DNA from: Pseudomonas typographi
GTDB lineage: Bacteria > Pseudomonadota > Gammaproteobacteria > Pseudomonadales > Pseudomonadaceae
Direction of reading: 5' to 3'
Assembly: GCF_014694385.1 (NCBI RefSeq)
Contig: NZ_JAAOCA010000006.1
Location: forward strand, 124,001 to 188,000
Length of the DNA stretch: 64,000 nt
Shown: positions 1-9,004 of the stretch, one piece after another
Layout: each line of letters begins with the position of its first letter
Position numbering within the stretch: the first letter of the stretch is position 1
Translations under genes and position numbers: made by a program
The notes under the pieces: model-generated
What the model was told of the DNA's origin: nothing
Databases searched by the model: none
Seen by the model: only the letters and a program-made list of their open reading frames with translations

Positions 1-1
1 C

Positions 2-1237
2 TATCCGCTTTCGCTCGACCTGACCCCGTCCAGGGCCAGCCATGGCTGCGGGCTACTGGATGGTACGGTGCCGGGTGCCGAGCAGGTTAGCAGTTGCGCC
101 AGTGAAGGGGTGGCCGACGCGCCGTCGTTCATGGCCCGCTACCGGCAAGAGCAACAAGACCCCAGGCGGCAATGCTCCTTGAACCCCCGCGATGGCAATG
201 GGCTGGCTATCGAAAAAGGCGTACGCCAGTTGCTACAAGCTGGGGTGGCGGCGCAGCCAAACGCGTGGCTCGTTCGCAACAACACTGACAGCGATGTTCC
301 GGTGGCGCCTATCCAAGCCCTGTACTTCGACGTGGCCTTTGCCCGGCAGGGCGCATTGACCGCTGCCCAACGCGCGCAAAACAGCTACTTCCTGGCGACG
401 GGAAACTGGTTACCCATTTTGCGAATGGATGTAAGCCAACCGGCGACACAGCGGTTTGATTTCGAACTGGCTGACCAGCTGTATAACGGTTATGCGATTG
501 CTAGCGAGTTGAATGCTCGCTACAGCGATACACGGGCAGAATGCCCTGACGGTACACCCGGCTATAATTGCAATGGGATTTTCCTACGAGGCGTTCAACC
601 CACCTCCGCTGAACACGCGTAAAACCCCACTGCGCAGAATATTCAATATGACGGTATTTCTTTTAACTTTCTGCGCCAGGATGCCAATATCAAACATACC
701 CTGACCAGTACCGGCTTCATATTCGACACGCCCATGGCGCCGGCGGAATATCCTGTCCGTTATCGCTGCGGTTACCCGGTGGACGTGGCCAGCGCCGGAA
801 GCCGTGACCGCTGCACGTTTCAGAACACCTGCCAAGCGCTCGGAGTTGACTCCGTGCAAGGGTGGGCCGCGCGATACGGCGAGGCGGAAGACACCAGTTG
901 CTCATTCAATCCCTCGGCCAAGGAGTTTTCGCTGAATATCGCGATCCGCTCGCAGCTTGTCACCGACGCTTATGGGTATAACGAAATGATTTTAAGCGCC
1001 TGGCCACAAAACAAGCCCTTGGATATTCCGTTGCAGGCTTGGTTTTACACCCACAACGCCTTGGGCTCAGTTTTCGACCCGGTTGTTTCTGGCCAATTCC
1101 TGCAACGGGACTTCGTGAAGCAAACCGGCCATTTCCGGCCGCTGCTGCGGCTGCGCATTGGGGCGGCACAGCCCTTCAGCTACGACCCGCAAGAACAATT
1201 TCTGGTCGAGGATGAAGCGTTTCCGTTCATCGATTAG
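2..1237 (+). pseudogene. halovibrin (HvnC)-like secreted protein, 5' partial, interrupted by in-frame stop
   Basis: One frame stays open from the window edge to 1237 except for a single TAA at 620-622. The text on both sides belongs together: before it comes YNCNGIFLRG, after it NPTAQNIQYDGISFNFLRQD, which resembles halovibrin/DUF2599-type proteins, where I would expect a Trp codon in place of the stop. The protein contains two copies of one module. Each has a Cys, a GV..F/W..RY stretch, a second Cys in C-S-F/L-N-P, then P-I/L-Q-A with an aromatic residue and a TG..LPILR-like end (copy 1 about 86-480, copy 2 about 800-1200). Vibrio halovibrins are described as NAD-glycohydrolase/ADP-ribosyl toxins; whether that activity applies here is unknown. 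The start lies upstream of the window. Either a nonsense-mutated pseudogene or a sequencing error. Confidence 0.55.
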
Positions 1238-1256
1238 CAGGCTTATTCGAGCCTGC
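1237..1256. other. inverted repeat after the halovibrin-like gene
   Basis: The arms GCAGGCT (1237-1243) and AGCCTGC (1250-1256) are perfect complements around a 6-nt loop, and the repeat starts at the last base of the stop codon. No T-tract follows, so a rho-independent terminator is uncertain. The rest of the gap to 1382 is GC-rich with no gene I can support. Confidence 0.35.
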
Positions 1257-1382
1257 CGGGCCAGGGCAATGCAGGGCGCACGCCGGGGCGTACAAAAAAC
1301 ATCCCGGGGGCGCCCTGGCATACCCGGCGCATCCGCCGGCAGGCACTTCAAGCGCAACGCCGCCAACCGGACCGCCACCGGT

Positions 1383-2090
1383 CTACTGTTGCGCCGGCGC
1401 CTCATACTGCTGCCCTGGAATCGGCTTGAGGTTGACCTCAACCCGGCGGTTCTGCGCACGCCCATTGGCATCGGCATTGCTGGCGATCGGCTGGTCCGGG
1501 CCCATGCCGCGCACCGCCAGCCGGGTGGTGTCCACGCCCTGCGAAGTCAGGTAGGTAGCCACCGCCTGCGCGCGGGCCTGGGATAAGTCCATGTTGTGCT
1601 GGCGGCTGCCGGTGCTGTCGGTAAAGCCGACGATCTCGATGATGTTTTCGTTGAACTGCTTGAACGAAGTCGCCAGGTTATTGAGCGGCGAATAAAAGCT
1701 GGGAGCTATGGCCGAGGAGTCGGTGGCGAAGGTGATGTTGCCGGGCATGATCAGCTTGATCTGATCGCCCTGGCGTTGCACCTCAACGCCGGTGTTGGCC
1801 ATGCTCGCGCGCAGTTGCGCTTCCTGGCGGTCGGCGTAGTAGCCGTAACCGGCCGAGGCGGCACCCGCGACCACGGCGCCGATCAGCGCGCCCTTGCCAC
1901 GGTTGTTATGGTCGATGGCTGCCCCAGCGACGGCACCGGCCAACGCACCCAGCCCGCCATACTTGGCGGTGCGGCTAACGCCCTGGCCGCTTTGAGCCTG
2001 CCCTTGGTTATCGTAAGGATTCGGCGACGCACAGCCAGACAATAGGGCCGCGGCTACGGTGGCGAGAATCAGTCGACGCGAGGTGAACAT
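1383..2090 (-). CDS. OmpA-family (YiaD-like) outer membrane lipoprotein
   Basis: A 235-residue lipoprotein that probably tethers the outer membrane to peptidoglycan. The N-terminus is a type II signal with lipobox LLSGC (Cys20). A glycine-zipper segment rich in GxxxG repeats spans roughly residues 46-90. The C-terminal half is an OmpA domain, with the FTDSTGS motif, the NMDLSQARAQAV peptidoglycan-binding stretch and NRRVEV near the end. This is the glycine zipper/OmpA layout of YiaD. The frame is open for 30 codons upstream, but only the Met at 2090 gives a proper lipoprotein signal, so I start there. It is monocistronic in appearance, convergent with the halovibrin remnant. Confidence 0.9.
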   Translation of the reverse strand: MFTSRRLILATVAAALLSGCASPNPYDNQGQAQSGQGVSRTAKYGGLGALAGAVAGAAIDHNNRGKGALIGAVVAGAASAGYGYYADRQEAQLRASMANTGVEVQRQGDQIKLIMPGNITFATDSSAIAPSFYSPLNNLATSFKQFNENIIEIVGFTDSTGSRQHNMDLSQARAQAVATYLTSQGVDTTRLAVRGMGPDQPIASNADANGRAQNRRVEVNLKPIPGQQYEAPAQQ

Positions 2091-2185
2091 CTCAAGGCTC
2101 CTACTCAGGCAAAAGGTGGCCACAGCACACAGCTGCGCATGGCCATTGGAACGCCGGAAGCGATTGAAATTCAATGACAAAAGCT

Positions 2186-2824
2186 TTAGGCGCGAACGAA
2201 GGGATTCTCGCGCATTTCTTCCCCCAGCGTGGTGTCGGAACCGTGACCCGTTATGACCACGGCGGTTTCATCCAGCGTATAAAGCTGCTGCACCGAACGC
2301 ACGATCTGCCGCGCATCCCCGCCCCACAGGTCGGTGCGGCCAATCCCCCGGCGGAACAAGGTATCGCCGGCAATCAGCAACCCGGCGCCCTCGAACCAGA
2401 AACTCATCGACCCTGGCGTATGGCCAGGCGTATGCAATGCCACCCCGCAGCCGCAGGCCAGTGCTTCGCCATGCTCGAGCCAGCGATCCGGCGGCGGCAC
2501 CGAGGTATAGGGCACGCCGAACAGCTGGCACTGCATTTCGAGGTTATCCCATAAGAACTGGTCGCCCCGGTGCAGATGCAACGTGGCGCCGGTTTGCTCC
2601 TTCATTTTGCCGGAAGCGAGAAAGTGGTCCAGGTGGGCATGGGTGTGAAGGATGCTCACCGCCTTCAGGCCATGCTGCTCCAGCCGCGCCATGATCTGCT
2701 CGGGGTTGCCGCCAGGGTCCACCACCAAGGCTTTTTTCGTGAGCGGGTCGCCGATGATCGTGCAGTTGCACTGCAACGGGCCGACGGGGAAGGTTTCGCG
2801 GATAAGCTTCGGAGTGGTTGGCAT
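2186..2824 (-). CDS. MBL-fold metallo-hydrolase (glyoxalase II-like)
   Basis: A metallo-beta-lactamase-fold hydrolase of about 212 residues. The zinc-binding HxHxDH motif is H62-A-H64-L-D66-H67. It is followed by HTPGHTPGS, then GDTLF (bridging Asp) and TGHGSDT, all in the order of the short glyoxalase II-like subfamily (YcbL/GloB2 type), which cleaves thioesters such as S-lactoylglutathione. The substrate is not provable from sequence. Two starts are possible: 2824 (MPTTPKL, chosen because homology begins there) and 2860 (16 residues longer). Neither has a strong Shine-Dalgarno. It lies just downstream of the ammonia-lyase on the same strand, about 60 bp away. Confidence 0.85.
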   Translation of the reverse strand: MPTTPKLIRETFPVGPLQCNCTIIGDPLTKKALVVDPGGNPEQIMARLEQHGLKAVSILHTHAHLDHFLASGKMKEQTGATLHLHRGDQFLWDNLEMQCQLFGVPYTSVPPPDRWLEHGEALACGCGVALHTPGHTPGSMSFWFEGAGLLIAGDTLFRRGIGRTDLWGGDARQIVRSVQQLYTLDETAVVITGHGSDTTLGEEMRENPFVRA

Positions 2825-2885
2825 GGCGGCGGCACTGAACACGAGAAAGTTAAGCCCCATCACAGCACAACCTGCCCTGCCCCGG

Positions 2886-3863
2886 CTATGCCTGATCGCC
2901 GCCCAATAGCTGCGCATAGCGCGGCAGGTCGATATTGCCACCGCTGATGATCACCCCCACTCGCTTGCCTTGCCATTGCTCAGCCACTTGCCGCAAGGCT
3001 GCAAGCCCCAGGCAACCGGTGGGCTCGACCACCATTTTCATGCGTTCGGCATAAAACCGCAGGCAACTGATCAGTGCTTCATCGCTGGCGGTGAGGATGT
3101 CGTCTACGTGCCGTTGGATAATGGCGAAGGTGTACTGCCCCAGGTGCTGGGTTTGCGCACCATCAGCCAGGGTTTTAGGGGTATCGATGTGAACGATGTG
3201 CCCGGCGCGTAGCGACTGCTGGCCGTCGTTGCCGGCGGCCGGTTCCACGCCATAAAGCTTGCACTGCGGCGCCAAGGCGTGGGTGGCCAGGGCCGTACCG
3301 GCGAGTAGGCCGCCGCCACCGAGCGGTACGAACAGTGCATCGAGTGGGCCCACCTCTTCGAACAGCTCTTTGGCCGCGGTGCCTTGCCCGGCGAGCACGC
3401 CGGGGTGGTCGTAGGGTGGGATCAGCGCCATGCCGTGCTCTTCGGCCAGGGCCCGGCCGATGGCCTCGCGGTCTTCCAGGTAGCGGTCGTAGGTCACCAC
3501 CGCGGCGCCGTACCCACGGGTGGCGGCCAGCTTGGCCGCCGGGGCGTCTTGCGGCATCACGATGGTCGCCGGGATACCGAGGATGCGCGCCGCCAGGGCA
3601 ACGCCCTGGGCATGGTTACCGGAAGAAAACGCCACCACCCCGAGCGCGCGCTGGCGCTCGCCGAACTGCGCCAGGGCATTGAAAGCGCCGCGGAACTTGA
3701 AAGCACCCATGCGCTGGTAGTTTTCGCATTTGAAGAACACTTGCGTACCGAGGGCTTGGTCCACGGTGCGCGAGGTCAGCACCGGCGTGCGATGGGCGTG
3801 GCCCTCAAGGCGCTGGGCGGCGGCTTCTACATCGGCATAAGTAGGCAACTGCAAGGTGCTCAT
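2886..3863 (-). CDS. threo-3-hydroxyaspartate ammonia-lyase / serine-threonine dehydratase family
   Basis: A 325-residue PLP enzyme of the serine/threonine dehydratase family. The Schiff-base lysine is K56 in AFKFRG, the substrate loop is SSGNH (residues 80-84), and the phosphate-binding loop is GGGGLL (about 182-187). The divergent family closest by eye is threo-3-hydroxy-L-aspartate ammonia-lyase, which makes oxaloacetate and ammonia; threonine or serine dehydratase or racemase remain possible. The start at 3863 is supported by TAGGAAA about 9 nt upstream. The frame has no stop upstream of this ATG and is continuous with the GNAT gene. Confidence 0.85.
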   Translation of the reverse strand: MSTLQLPTYADVEAAAQRLEGHAHRTPVLTSRTVDQALGTQVFFKCENYQRMGAFKFRGAFNALAQFGERQRALGVVAFSSGNHAQGVALAARILGIPATIVMPQDAPAAKLAATRGYGAAVVTYDRYLEDREAIGRALAEEHGMALIPPYDHPGVLAGQGTAAKELFEEVGPLDALFVPLGGGGLLAGTALATHALAPQCKLYGVEPAAGNDGQQSLRAGHIVHIDTPKTLADGAQTQHLGQYTFAIIQRHVDDILTASDEALISCLRFYAERMKMVVEPTGCLGLAALRQVAEQWQGKRVGVIISGGNIDLPRYAQLLGGDQA

Positions 3864-4445
3864 AAGCGGGTTTCCTAAAGTGGGAGGGCGGCGCTGGGCA
3901 GTCGGCCTATTCAACCACTGCTCACGGCGCAATTCCCAGATTTCCTTGAACATCGGGCCGGCCACGAAGCGGCCTTCTTCCACCCGCACCAGGCGCATGC
4001 CCTCGCGTTCAGACACCCGTTTGGACGCCAGGTTGGCCTCTGCCTTGGGTACGTGCAACAGCGGGCGCCCGAGGGTGGCGAACCAGTGGTGGTTGATCAC
4101 CTCGCACGCTTCGCGTATATACCCGCGGCCCTGCCACGCCGGCGCCAGCCAAAAACCGCGGTTGTTGCCGGGGTATTCATAGAGGCCGATGCTGCCGATA
4201 CATTGCTGCGGCTCAGCGGCCAGGCGGATCATCCAGTGCCGCTCTTCGCCCCGCTCAATGGCCGGCAGCGCATGGTCGCGCACGAACGCCAACGCACCGT
4301 CGGCCGGGTACGGCCAGGGCACGCGGCTGTCGAGGTAGCGCACCACTTCCCAGTGTGGGAACAACTGCTGGATGGCGGGCGCATCGGCCAGTTGCAGGGG
4401 GGTGAGCAACAGGCGCGCGGTGGTAAAGGTAGGCAGTGCATCCAT
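3864..4445 (-). CDS. GNAT-family N-acetyltransferase (RimJ/RimL-like), frame open into the ammonia-lyase
   Basis: The first 194 codons form a complete RimJ/RimL-type GNAT domain. It begins FTTARLLLTPL, contains GSIGLYEY and the acetyl-CoA loop GFWLAPAWQGRGYIREA (Q/RxxGxG/A type), and ends KEIWELRREQWL. Such proteins acetylate amino groups of ribosomal proteins or small molecules. It has no stop codon of its own: the frame passes through TTGAATAGG (stops only in other frames) and a Pro/Arg-rich linker straight into the ammonia-lyase, giving a 519-residue open frame (2886-4445). The coordinates cover only the GNAT part. The start is Met at 4445; a Met 17 codons upstream looks less natural. Confidence 0.75.
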
Positions 4446-4547
4446 GGCGAAAAAAGCATTTGAATGGGTAGGGCATAGTGACCTATTTCGCACCACCCTG
4501 GCACCCGGCGGTCATAAGTTTATCTTTCCCATGGCCAGGGCTGCCGC

Positions 4548-5357
4548 ATGACCCCATTGAAGATCGCGACCTTCAACATCAACGGCATTCGTGCACGCCT
4601 GCCAGGGCTGCTGGGGTGGCTGGAGCGCGAACGGCCGGATGTAGTGTGCCTGCAGGAATTGAAGGCCGCCGACGACGCGTTTCCCGCCGCCGAGATCGAA
4701 GCCGTCGGCTACGGCGCACTTTGGCAAGGCCAAGCGTCATGGAATGGGGTGGCAATACTGGGCCGCGATACCCAACCGCTGGAGCACCTGCGTGGGCTGC
4801 CCGGCGACCCTGGCGACAGCCACAGCCGTTACCTCGAAGCGGCCGTGCACGGTGTGCTGGTGGCCTGCCTGTACCTGCCCAACGGCAACCCTCAGCCAGG
4901 GCCAAAATTCGACTATAAGCTGGCCTGGTTCGAGCGGCTGATAGCCCACGCCGCCACCCTGAAGGCCAACGACCACCCGGTGGTGATGGCCGGGGATTTC
5001 AACGTGGTACCCACCGACTTCGACATCTACGACCCGAAATCCTGGCGCAAAGACGCGCTGCTGCAACCGCAAAGCCGGGAGGCCTTCCAGCGCCTGCTCG
5101 ACCAAGGCTGGTGCGATGCGCTACGCACGCTGTATCCAAACGAGCGGCTTTACACCTTCTGGGATTATTTTCGCCAGCATTGGCAACGCAACAGCGGCCT
5201 GCGCATCGACCACCTGCTACTGAACCCGGCGCTGGCACCCTACTTGAAAAGCGGCGGTGTCGATGCCTGGGTGCGCAACGAGCCCCATGCCAGTGACCAT
5301 GCACCTACCTGGATCGAGGTGGGCGGCGGCAAACGAAAGCCTGGCACCGGGCATTGA
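4548..5357 (+). CDS. xthA: exodeoxyribonuclease III
   Basis: A 269-residue endonuclease/exonuclease/phosphatase-fold enzyme for base-excision repair: AP-site incision and 3'-5' exonuclease. Key motifs are in order: N10 in TFNINGIR, E37 in LQELKA, the YLPNGNP loop, GDFNVVPTDFDIYDP, LRIDHLL and the terminal DHAP with the catalytic His. Length is normal. It diverges from the GNAT gene, with a gap of about 100 bp that must carry both promoters. Confidence 0.95.
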   Translation: MTPLKIATFNINGIRARLPGLLGWLERERPDVVCLQELKAADDAFPAAEIEAVGYGALWQGQASWNGVAILGRDTQPLEHLRGLPGDPGDSHSRYLEAAVHGVLVACLYLPNGNPQPGPKFDYKLAWFERLIAHAATLKANDHPVVMAGDFNVVPTDFDIYDPKSWRKDALLQPQSREAFQRLLDQGWCDALRTLYPNERLYTFWDYFRQHWQRNSGLRIDHLLLNPALAPYLKSGGVDAWVRNEPHASDHAPTWIEVGGGKRKPGTGH

Positions 5358-5482
5358 CCACCGCTCATCCACCGCCCAGGCATGCACTTCGAACAACGGG
5401 CTAGCGGTTGGGTCCACCGTTGAGACTGGCCCGCCATAAGGTCAGCGAACCTACCGTGTTCAGCCCAACTGAGTACCCGCCC

Positions 5483-6574
5483 ATGCCAGACGTGCAGCCG
5501 CTGCCGTTCGACCCTGCGTTCGAACAAAAACCTGATGACGAAGACCAGACCATCGCCGAGATGGTCGAGGTACTACGCAGCATCTCGCAAACAACCTATG
5601 CCAGCGGTGGCCATGCGCTACGCAGCGTGCACGCCAAAAGCCATGGCTTGCTCAAGGGCACCTTCGAGGTACTCGGCGGCTTACCGGCCGAATATGCCCA
5701 GGGGGCGTTCGCTGCCCCGCTCAAAGGCCCTTGCGTGCTGCGGCTTTCGACCAACCCCGGCGATATCCTGGCCGACAGCGTGTCTACCCCCAGGGGCCTG
5801 GCGGTGAAAATGATCGGAGTGCCCGGCACCCGCCTGGCTGGCAGCGAAGGCCTGCAAACTCAGGATTGGGTAATGCAGGATGCACCGGCGTTCAGCGCGC
5901 CAACCCCGAAAGCCTTCTTGAAAACCCTCAAGCTGTTGGCCAAGACCACCGACCGCGCCGAGGGCCTGAAAAAGGCGTTGTCCGCGGTGTTACGCGGCAG
6001 CGAAAAAGTCGTCGAAGCCTTCGGCGGGCAGAGCCCCACCCTCAAGAGCCTGGGCGGCCACCCGGAAACCCACCCGCTGGGTGAAACCTTCTACACCCTG
6101 GTGCCTATCCTGTACGGCAAGCATTTCGCCAAGCTCAGCGTGGCGCCCGTGTCGCCGGAGCTCCAAGCATTGACCGACGCACCGCTGAACGTGAACCGGA
6201 AGCCCGACGGCCTGCGCGAGGCAGTGAACGATTTTTTTGCCACCCAGGGCGGGGTGTGGGAAATCCGCGTGCAATTGGGCGTCGACATCGAAAAAACGCC
6301 CATTGAAGACGCCTCTGTGGTGTGGCCGGAGGCGTTGGCCCCCTATGTCACCGTGGCGCGCATCGAAGTGCCGGCGCAACCGGCTTGGACCGAGGCGCTT
6401 TCGAAACAAATCGATGACGGCATGCTGTTCAGCCCTTGGCAAGCCCTGGCCGCCCACCGCCCGCTGGGCGGCATCATGCGCTCGCGCAAACCGGCGTACG
6501 AGATGTCTGGGCAATGGCGCGCCGAACACAACGGGTGCCCAATGCATCACCCCAGCCGTGGCGAACCACTTTAA
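5483..6574 (+). CDS. catalase-family haem protein (SrpA-like)
   Basis: A 363-residue member of the small catalase-like family. The distal His is in RSVHAKSHG (H50), followed by GTFEV; the proximal haem-ligand region is probably SRKPAYEMS near residue 340. It is much shorter than true monofunctional catalases, lacking the N-terminal arm and C-terminal flavodoxin-like domain. Peroxide-dependent peroxidase activity is the usual assignment. The frame extends 25 codons upstream of the chosen Met (5483); I chose it because homology-like sequence starts at MPDVQPLPFDP. There is no obvious signal peptide. Convergent with the MocR gene. Confidence 0.8.
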   Translation: MPDVQPLPFDPAFEQKPDDEDQTIAEMVEVLRSISQTTYASGGHALRSVHAKSHGLLKGTFEVLGGLPAEYAQGAFAAPLKGPCVLRLSTNPGDILADSVSTPRGLAVKMIGVPGTRLAGSEGLQTQDWVMQDAPAFSAPTPKAFLKTLKLLAKTTDRAEGLKKALSAVLRGSEKVVEAFGGQSPTLKSLGGHPETHPLGETFYTLVPILYGKHFAKLSVAPVSPELQALTDAPLNVNRKPDGLREAVNDFFATQGGVWEIRVQLGVDIEKTPIEDASVVWPEALAPYVTVARIEVPAQPAWTEALSKQIDDGMLFSPWQALAAHRPLGGIMRSRKPAYEMSGQWRAEHNGCPMHHPSRGEPL

Positions 6575-6595
6575 GCGGCCAGCGGGGGGCCCTCC

Positions 6596-7945
6596 TTAGC
6601 GCCGGTACACGCCTACCTGCGCGCCCTCCACCACTTGCCTGACCGCCAGCAACGCTACCCGTAGCGTCGCCAGCGGGACGGAACCCAGGGCCAGGCGCAG
6701 CGCATGGGGCACCTGGGCGCCGACGGTGAACGGCTCGGCGGTGGCGACGCAGATGCCCGCGTTCAGCAAGGCCATGGCCACTTGGTCCGCCCGTGCGTCT
6801 TCAGCCAGTGGTAGCCAGATAAAATACGACGCGGGGTGGCTTAGGTAACTCAGGCCCTGCAGTACGTCACGGGCGATGGTCTGGCGGCGGCTGGCATCTT
6901 CGCGCTTATGCGCCTCGAGGCGGGCGACGGTGCCGTCTTCGAGCCAGGCGGTGGCCAGGGCTGTAAGCACCCCGGGGGTGTTCCAGGTGGTTGCGCGGAT
7001 CATCCGCTCCAGGGCCGGCACCCACGCCAACGGCGCCGCAACGAAGCCGATGCGCAGGCCCGTGGCCACGCTCTTGGACAGCCCGCACACGTACAGCGTG
7101 CGCTCCGGGGCCAACTGCGCCAGGGGTGGCGCGGGTGCAGCGGCCAAGTAGGCATAGGCGGCGTCTTCGATCAAGGTGAGGTCATGGGTGCGGGCAATGG
7201 CCACCAGGCGCTGGCGCTGTTCCAGCGGCATCACCCAACCCAAGGGGTTATGCACGGTGGGCATGCAGTACACCGCACGCACCGGCCGCGTACTGCAGGC
7301 GCGGGCCAGCGCACCGAGGTCCGGGCCTTGGTCGCCAGCGGGCAACGGCACGCATTCGATACCCAAGGCCGCAGCCAGCACTTTGAACCCTGGGTACGTC
7401 AGGGCGTCGGCGGCCACCACGTCGCCCGCCCGCAGCCGGCTCAGCAGGCTGATTGCCAAACCGTGCTGGGCGCCGTTGGTGATCAGCACCTGCTCGGCAC
7501 GCGCGGGTACGTCGTGGGTATGCAGGTAGCGCGCCACCGCCGCGCGCTCGTGCAAGCGCCCTGCATGGGGCTGATAACGCAGCAGGGCCTGCAAATCGCC
7601 AGCCGCCGCCAGTTGGCGCAGGCCGCTACGCAGCAGGTCGGCTTGGCCGGGCAATATAGGGTAGTTAAAGTTAAGGTCTACCACACCTTCGACAATGTCT
7701 TGCTGCTCGACACCTAAACCGCGCGGCAGGGCGTTTTCGCGCACGAAGGTACCGCGCCCTGTTTCGCCGCTGACCAACCCCATGGCTTCAAGCTCAGCGT
7801 ATACCCGGCTGGCAGTGGCCAGTGCCAGGCCATGCTCCTCGGCCAAACTGCGGTGGGTGGGCAAGCGGGTACCTGGGGCTAGCTGGCCGCTATGAATGGC
7901 AGCCTTGAGGCGGTCGACCACCTGCTTGTAGCGCGCTTTGGGCAT
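6596..7945 (-). CDS. MocR/GntR-type regulator with aminotransferase-like domain
   Basis: A 449-residue regulator. Residues 1-70 are a GntR winged helix (GTRLPTHRSLAEEHGLALATASRVY). The rest is a class I aminotransferase-like domain that binds PLP, with the lysine in CGLSKSVATGLRIGF and the Asp-Tyr region IEDAAYAYL. MocR proteins usually sense a PLP adduct and regulate a divergent gene, here a DMT exporter at 8027. The start MPKARY (7945) places the helix-turn-helix correctly and leaves an 81-bp intergenic region containing palindromes. Confidence 0.9.
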   Translation of the reverse strand: MPKARYKQVVDRLKAAIHSGQLAPGTRLPTHRSLAEEHGLALATASRVYAELEAMGLVSGETGRGTFVRENALPRGLGVEQQDIVEGVVDLNFNYPILPGQADLLRSGLRQLAAAGDLQALLRYQPHAGRLHERAAVARYLHTHDVPARAEQVLITNGAQHGLAISLLSRLRAGDVVAADALTYPGFKVLAAALGIECVPLPAGDQGPDLGALARACSTRPVRAVYCMPTVHNPLGWVMPLEQRQRLVAIARTHDLTLIEDAAYAYLAAAPAPPLAQLAPERTLYVCGLSKSVATGLRIGFVAAPLAWVPALERMIRATTWNTPGVLTALATAWLEDGTVARLEAHKREDASRRQTIARDVLQGLSYLSHPASYFIWLPLAEDARADQVAMALLNAGICVATAEPFTVGAQVPHALRLALGSVPLATLRVALLAVRQVVEGAQVGVYRR

Positions 7946-7949
7946 CAAC

Positions 7950-7986
7950 TGTATCCAGTACAATTTTTTGATTGCACTGATAGTGC
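7950..7986. promoter_or_regulatory. two palindromes in the MocR/DMT divergent promoter
   Basis: TGTA-TCCAG-TACA (7950-7962) and GCACT-GAT-AGTGC (7974-7986) are two separate inverted repeats 11 bp apart, inside the only non-coding DNA between the divergent regulator and exporter. That placement suits autoregulation and control of the exporter by the MocR protein. Which repeat is the operator is inference. Confidence 0.5.
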
Positions 7987-8026
7987 GCCCCACACTGTGG
8001 CCAGGCAACCGGCACCGAGGCCGCTT

Positions 8027-8914
8027 ATGGCACGCAGTGGCAACATCCGCCTGGGCGATAACGCCGCGGGCTGGCTTAATGGTTTTATCGGGGTGCTGAT
8101 CTTCAGCGGCTCGCTGCCAGCCACCCGCGTGGCGGTGCAAGCATTCGACCCGTGGTTCCTGACCGGCGCACGGGCGTCCCTGGCTGGGCTGTTGGCGCTG
8201 TTGCTGTTATGGCGGTGCAAGCCACCGCTGCCGGCCGGCCGGCAATGGGCTGCCCTGTTCATCGTAGCGCTGGGGGTGGTACTGGGCTTTCCACTGCTAA
8301 CCGCCCTGGCCCTGCAGCACCTGACTTCGGCCCACTCGATCATGTGGCTAGGCTTGCTGCCGCTGGCCACGGCCGGTTTTGCCGTGCTACGCGGCGGCGA
8401 GCGGCCCAAGCCTGCGTTTTGGTGCTTTGCGCTACTGGGCAGCCTGTTGGTGGTGGGCTTCGCCGCCACCCAGGGTTTACAGGCATCGCCGCGGGGCGAC
8501 CTGTTGATGCTGCTGGCGGTGGCCGTGTGCGGCCTTGGCTACGCCGAAGGCGCGCGGTTGTCCCGCAGCCTGGGTGGCTGGCAGGTCATCTGCTGGGCCC
8601 TGCTGCTGGCGCTGCCGGTGATGGCGGTGCTGGCGGCCGCGCGCGCGCCCACCTCGCTGGCGGGTGTCGCGGCCCCTGCCTGGTGGGGCCTGGGTTATGT
8701 GTCGCTGTTCAGCATGCTGCTGGGCTTCGTGTTTTGGTACCGCGGGCTGAGCCTGGGCGGTACCGCCGCCGTGGGCCAACTGCAGTTGCTGCAGCCATTG
8801 TTCGGTTTGCTGTTGGCCGGCGCCCTGCTCGGTGAGCACGTCACTGCCGGCATGTTCGGGGCCACAATGGCGGTGGCGCTGTGCGTGGCCGGTGCGCGGC
8901 GGTTTGCCGGATAA
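8027..8914 (+). CDS. DMT-superfamily (EamA) transporter
   Basis: A 295-residue inner-membrane protein with about ten hydrophobic helices arranged as two EamA repeats (first about 15-145, second about 155-290; the second ends GMFGATMAVALCVAGA). EamA proteins typically export amino acids or metabolites. Pairing with a divergent MocR regulator is a common arrangement and suggests control by that protein; the substrate cannot be read. The frame is open upstream, but Met at 8027 fits the short basic N-terminus before helix 1. Confidence 0.85.
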   Translation: MARSGNIRLGDNAAGWLNGFIGVLIFSGSLPATRVAVQAFDPWFLTGARASLAGLLALLLLWRCKPPLPAGRQWAALFIVALGVVLGFPLLTALALQHLTSAHSIMWLGLLPLATAGFAVLRGGERPKPAFWCFALLGSLLVVGFAATQGLQASPRGDLLMLLAVAVCGLGYAEGARLSRSLGGWQVICWALLLALPVMAVLAAARAPTSLAGVAAPAWWGLGYVSLFSMLLGFVFWYRGLSLGGTAAVGQLQLLQPLFGLLLAGALLGEHVTAGMFGATMAVALCVAGARRFAG

Positions 8915-9004
8915 ACGCCCGAGGGGCCAAAGCCATGACTTGCGAGGTACAGCCCTGGCATGATGGCGACCTGGCTCCCACCCTCATGACCCACCGGAAC
9001 CCCC

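Noticed and set aside
1237-1256. Terminator for the halovibrin-like gene
   Set aside because: The stem is perfect but no T-run follows; recorded only as an inverted repeat.
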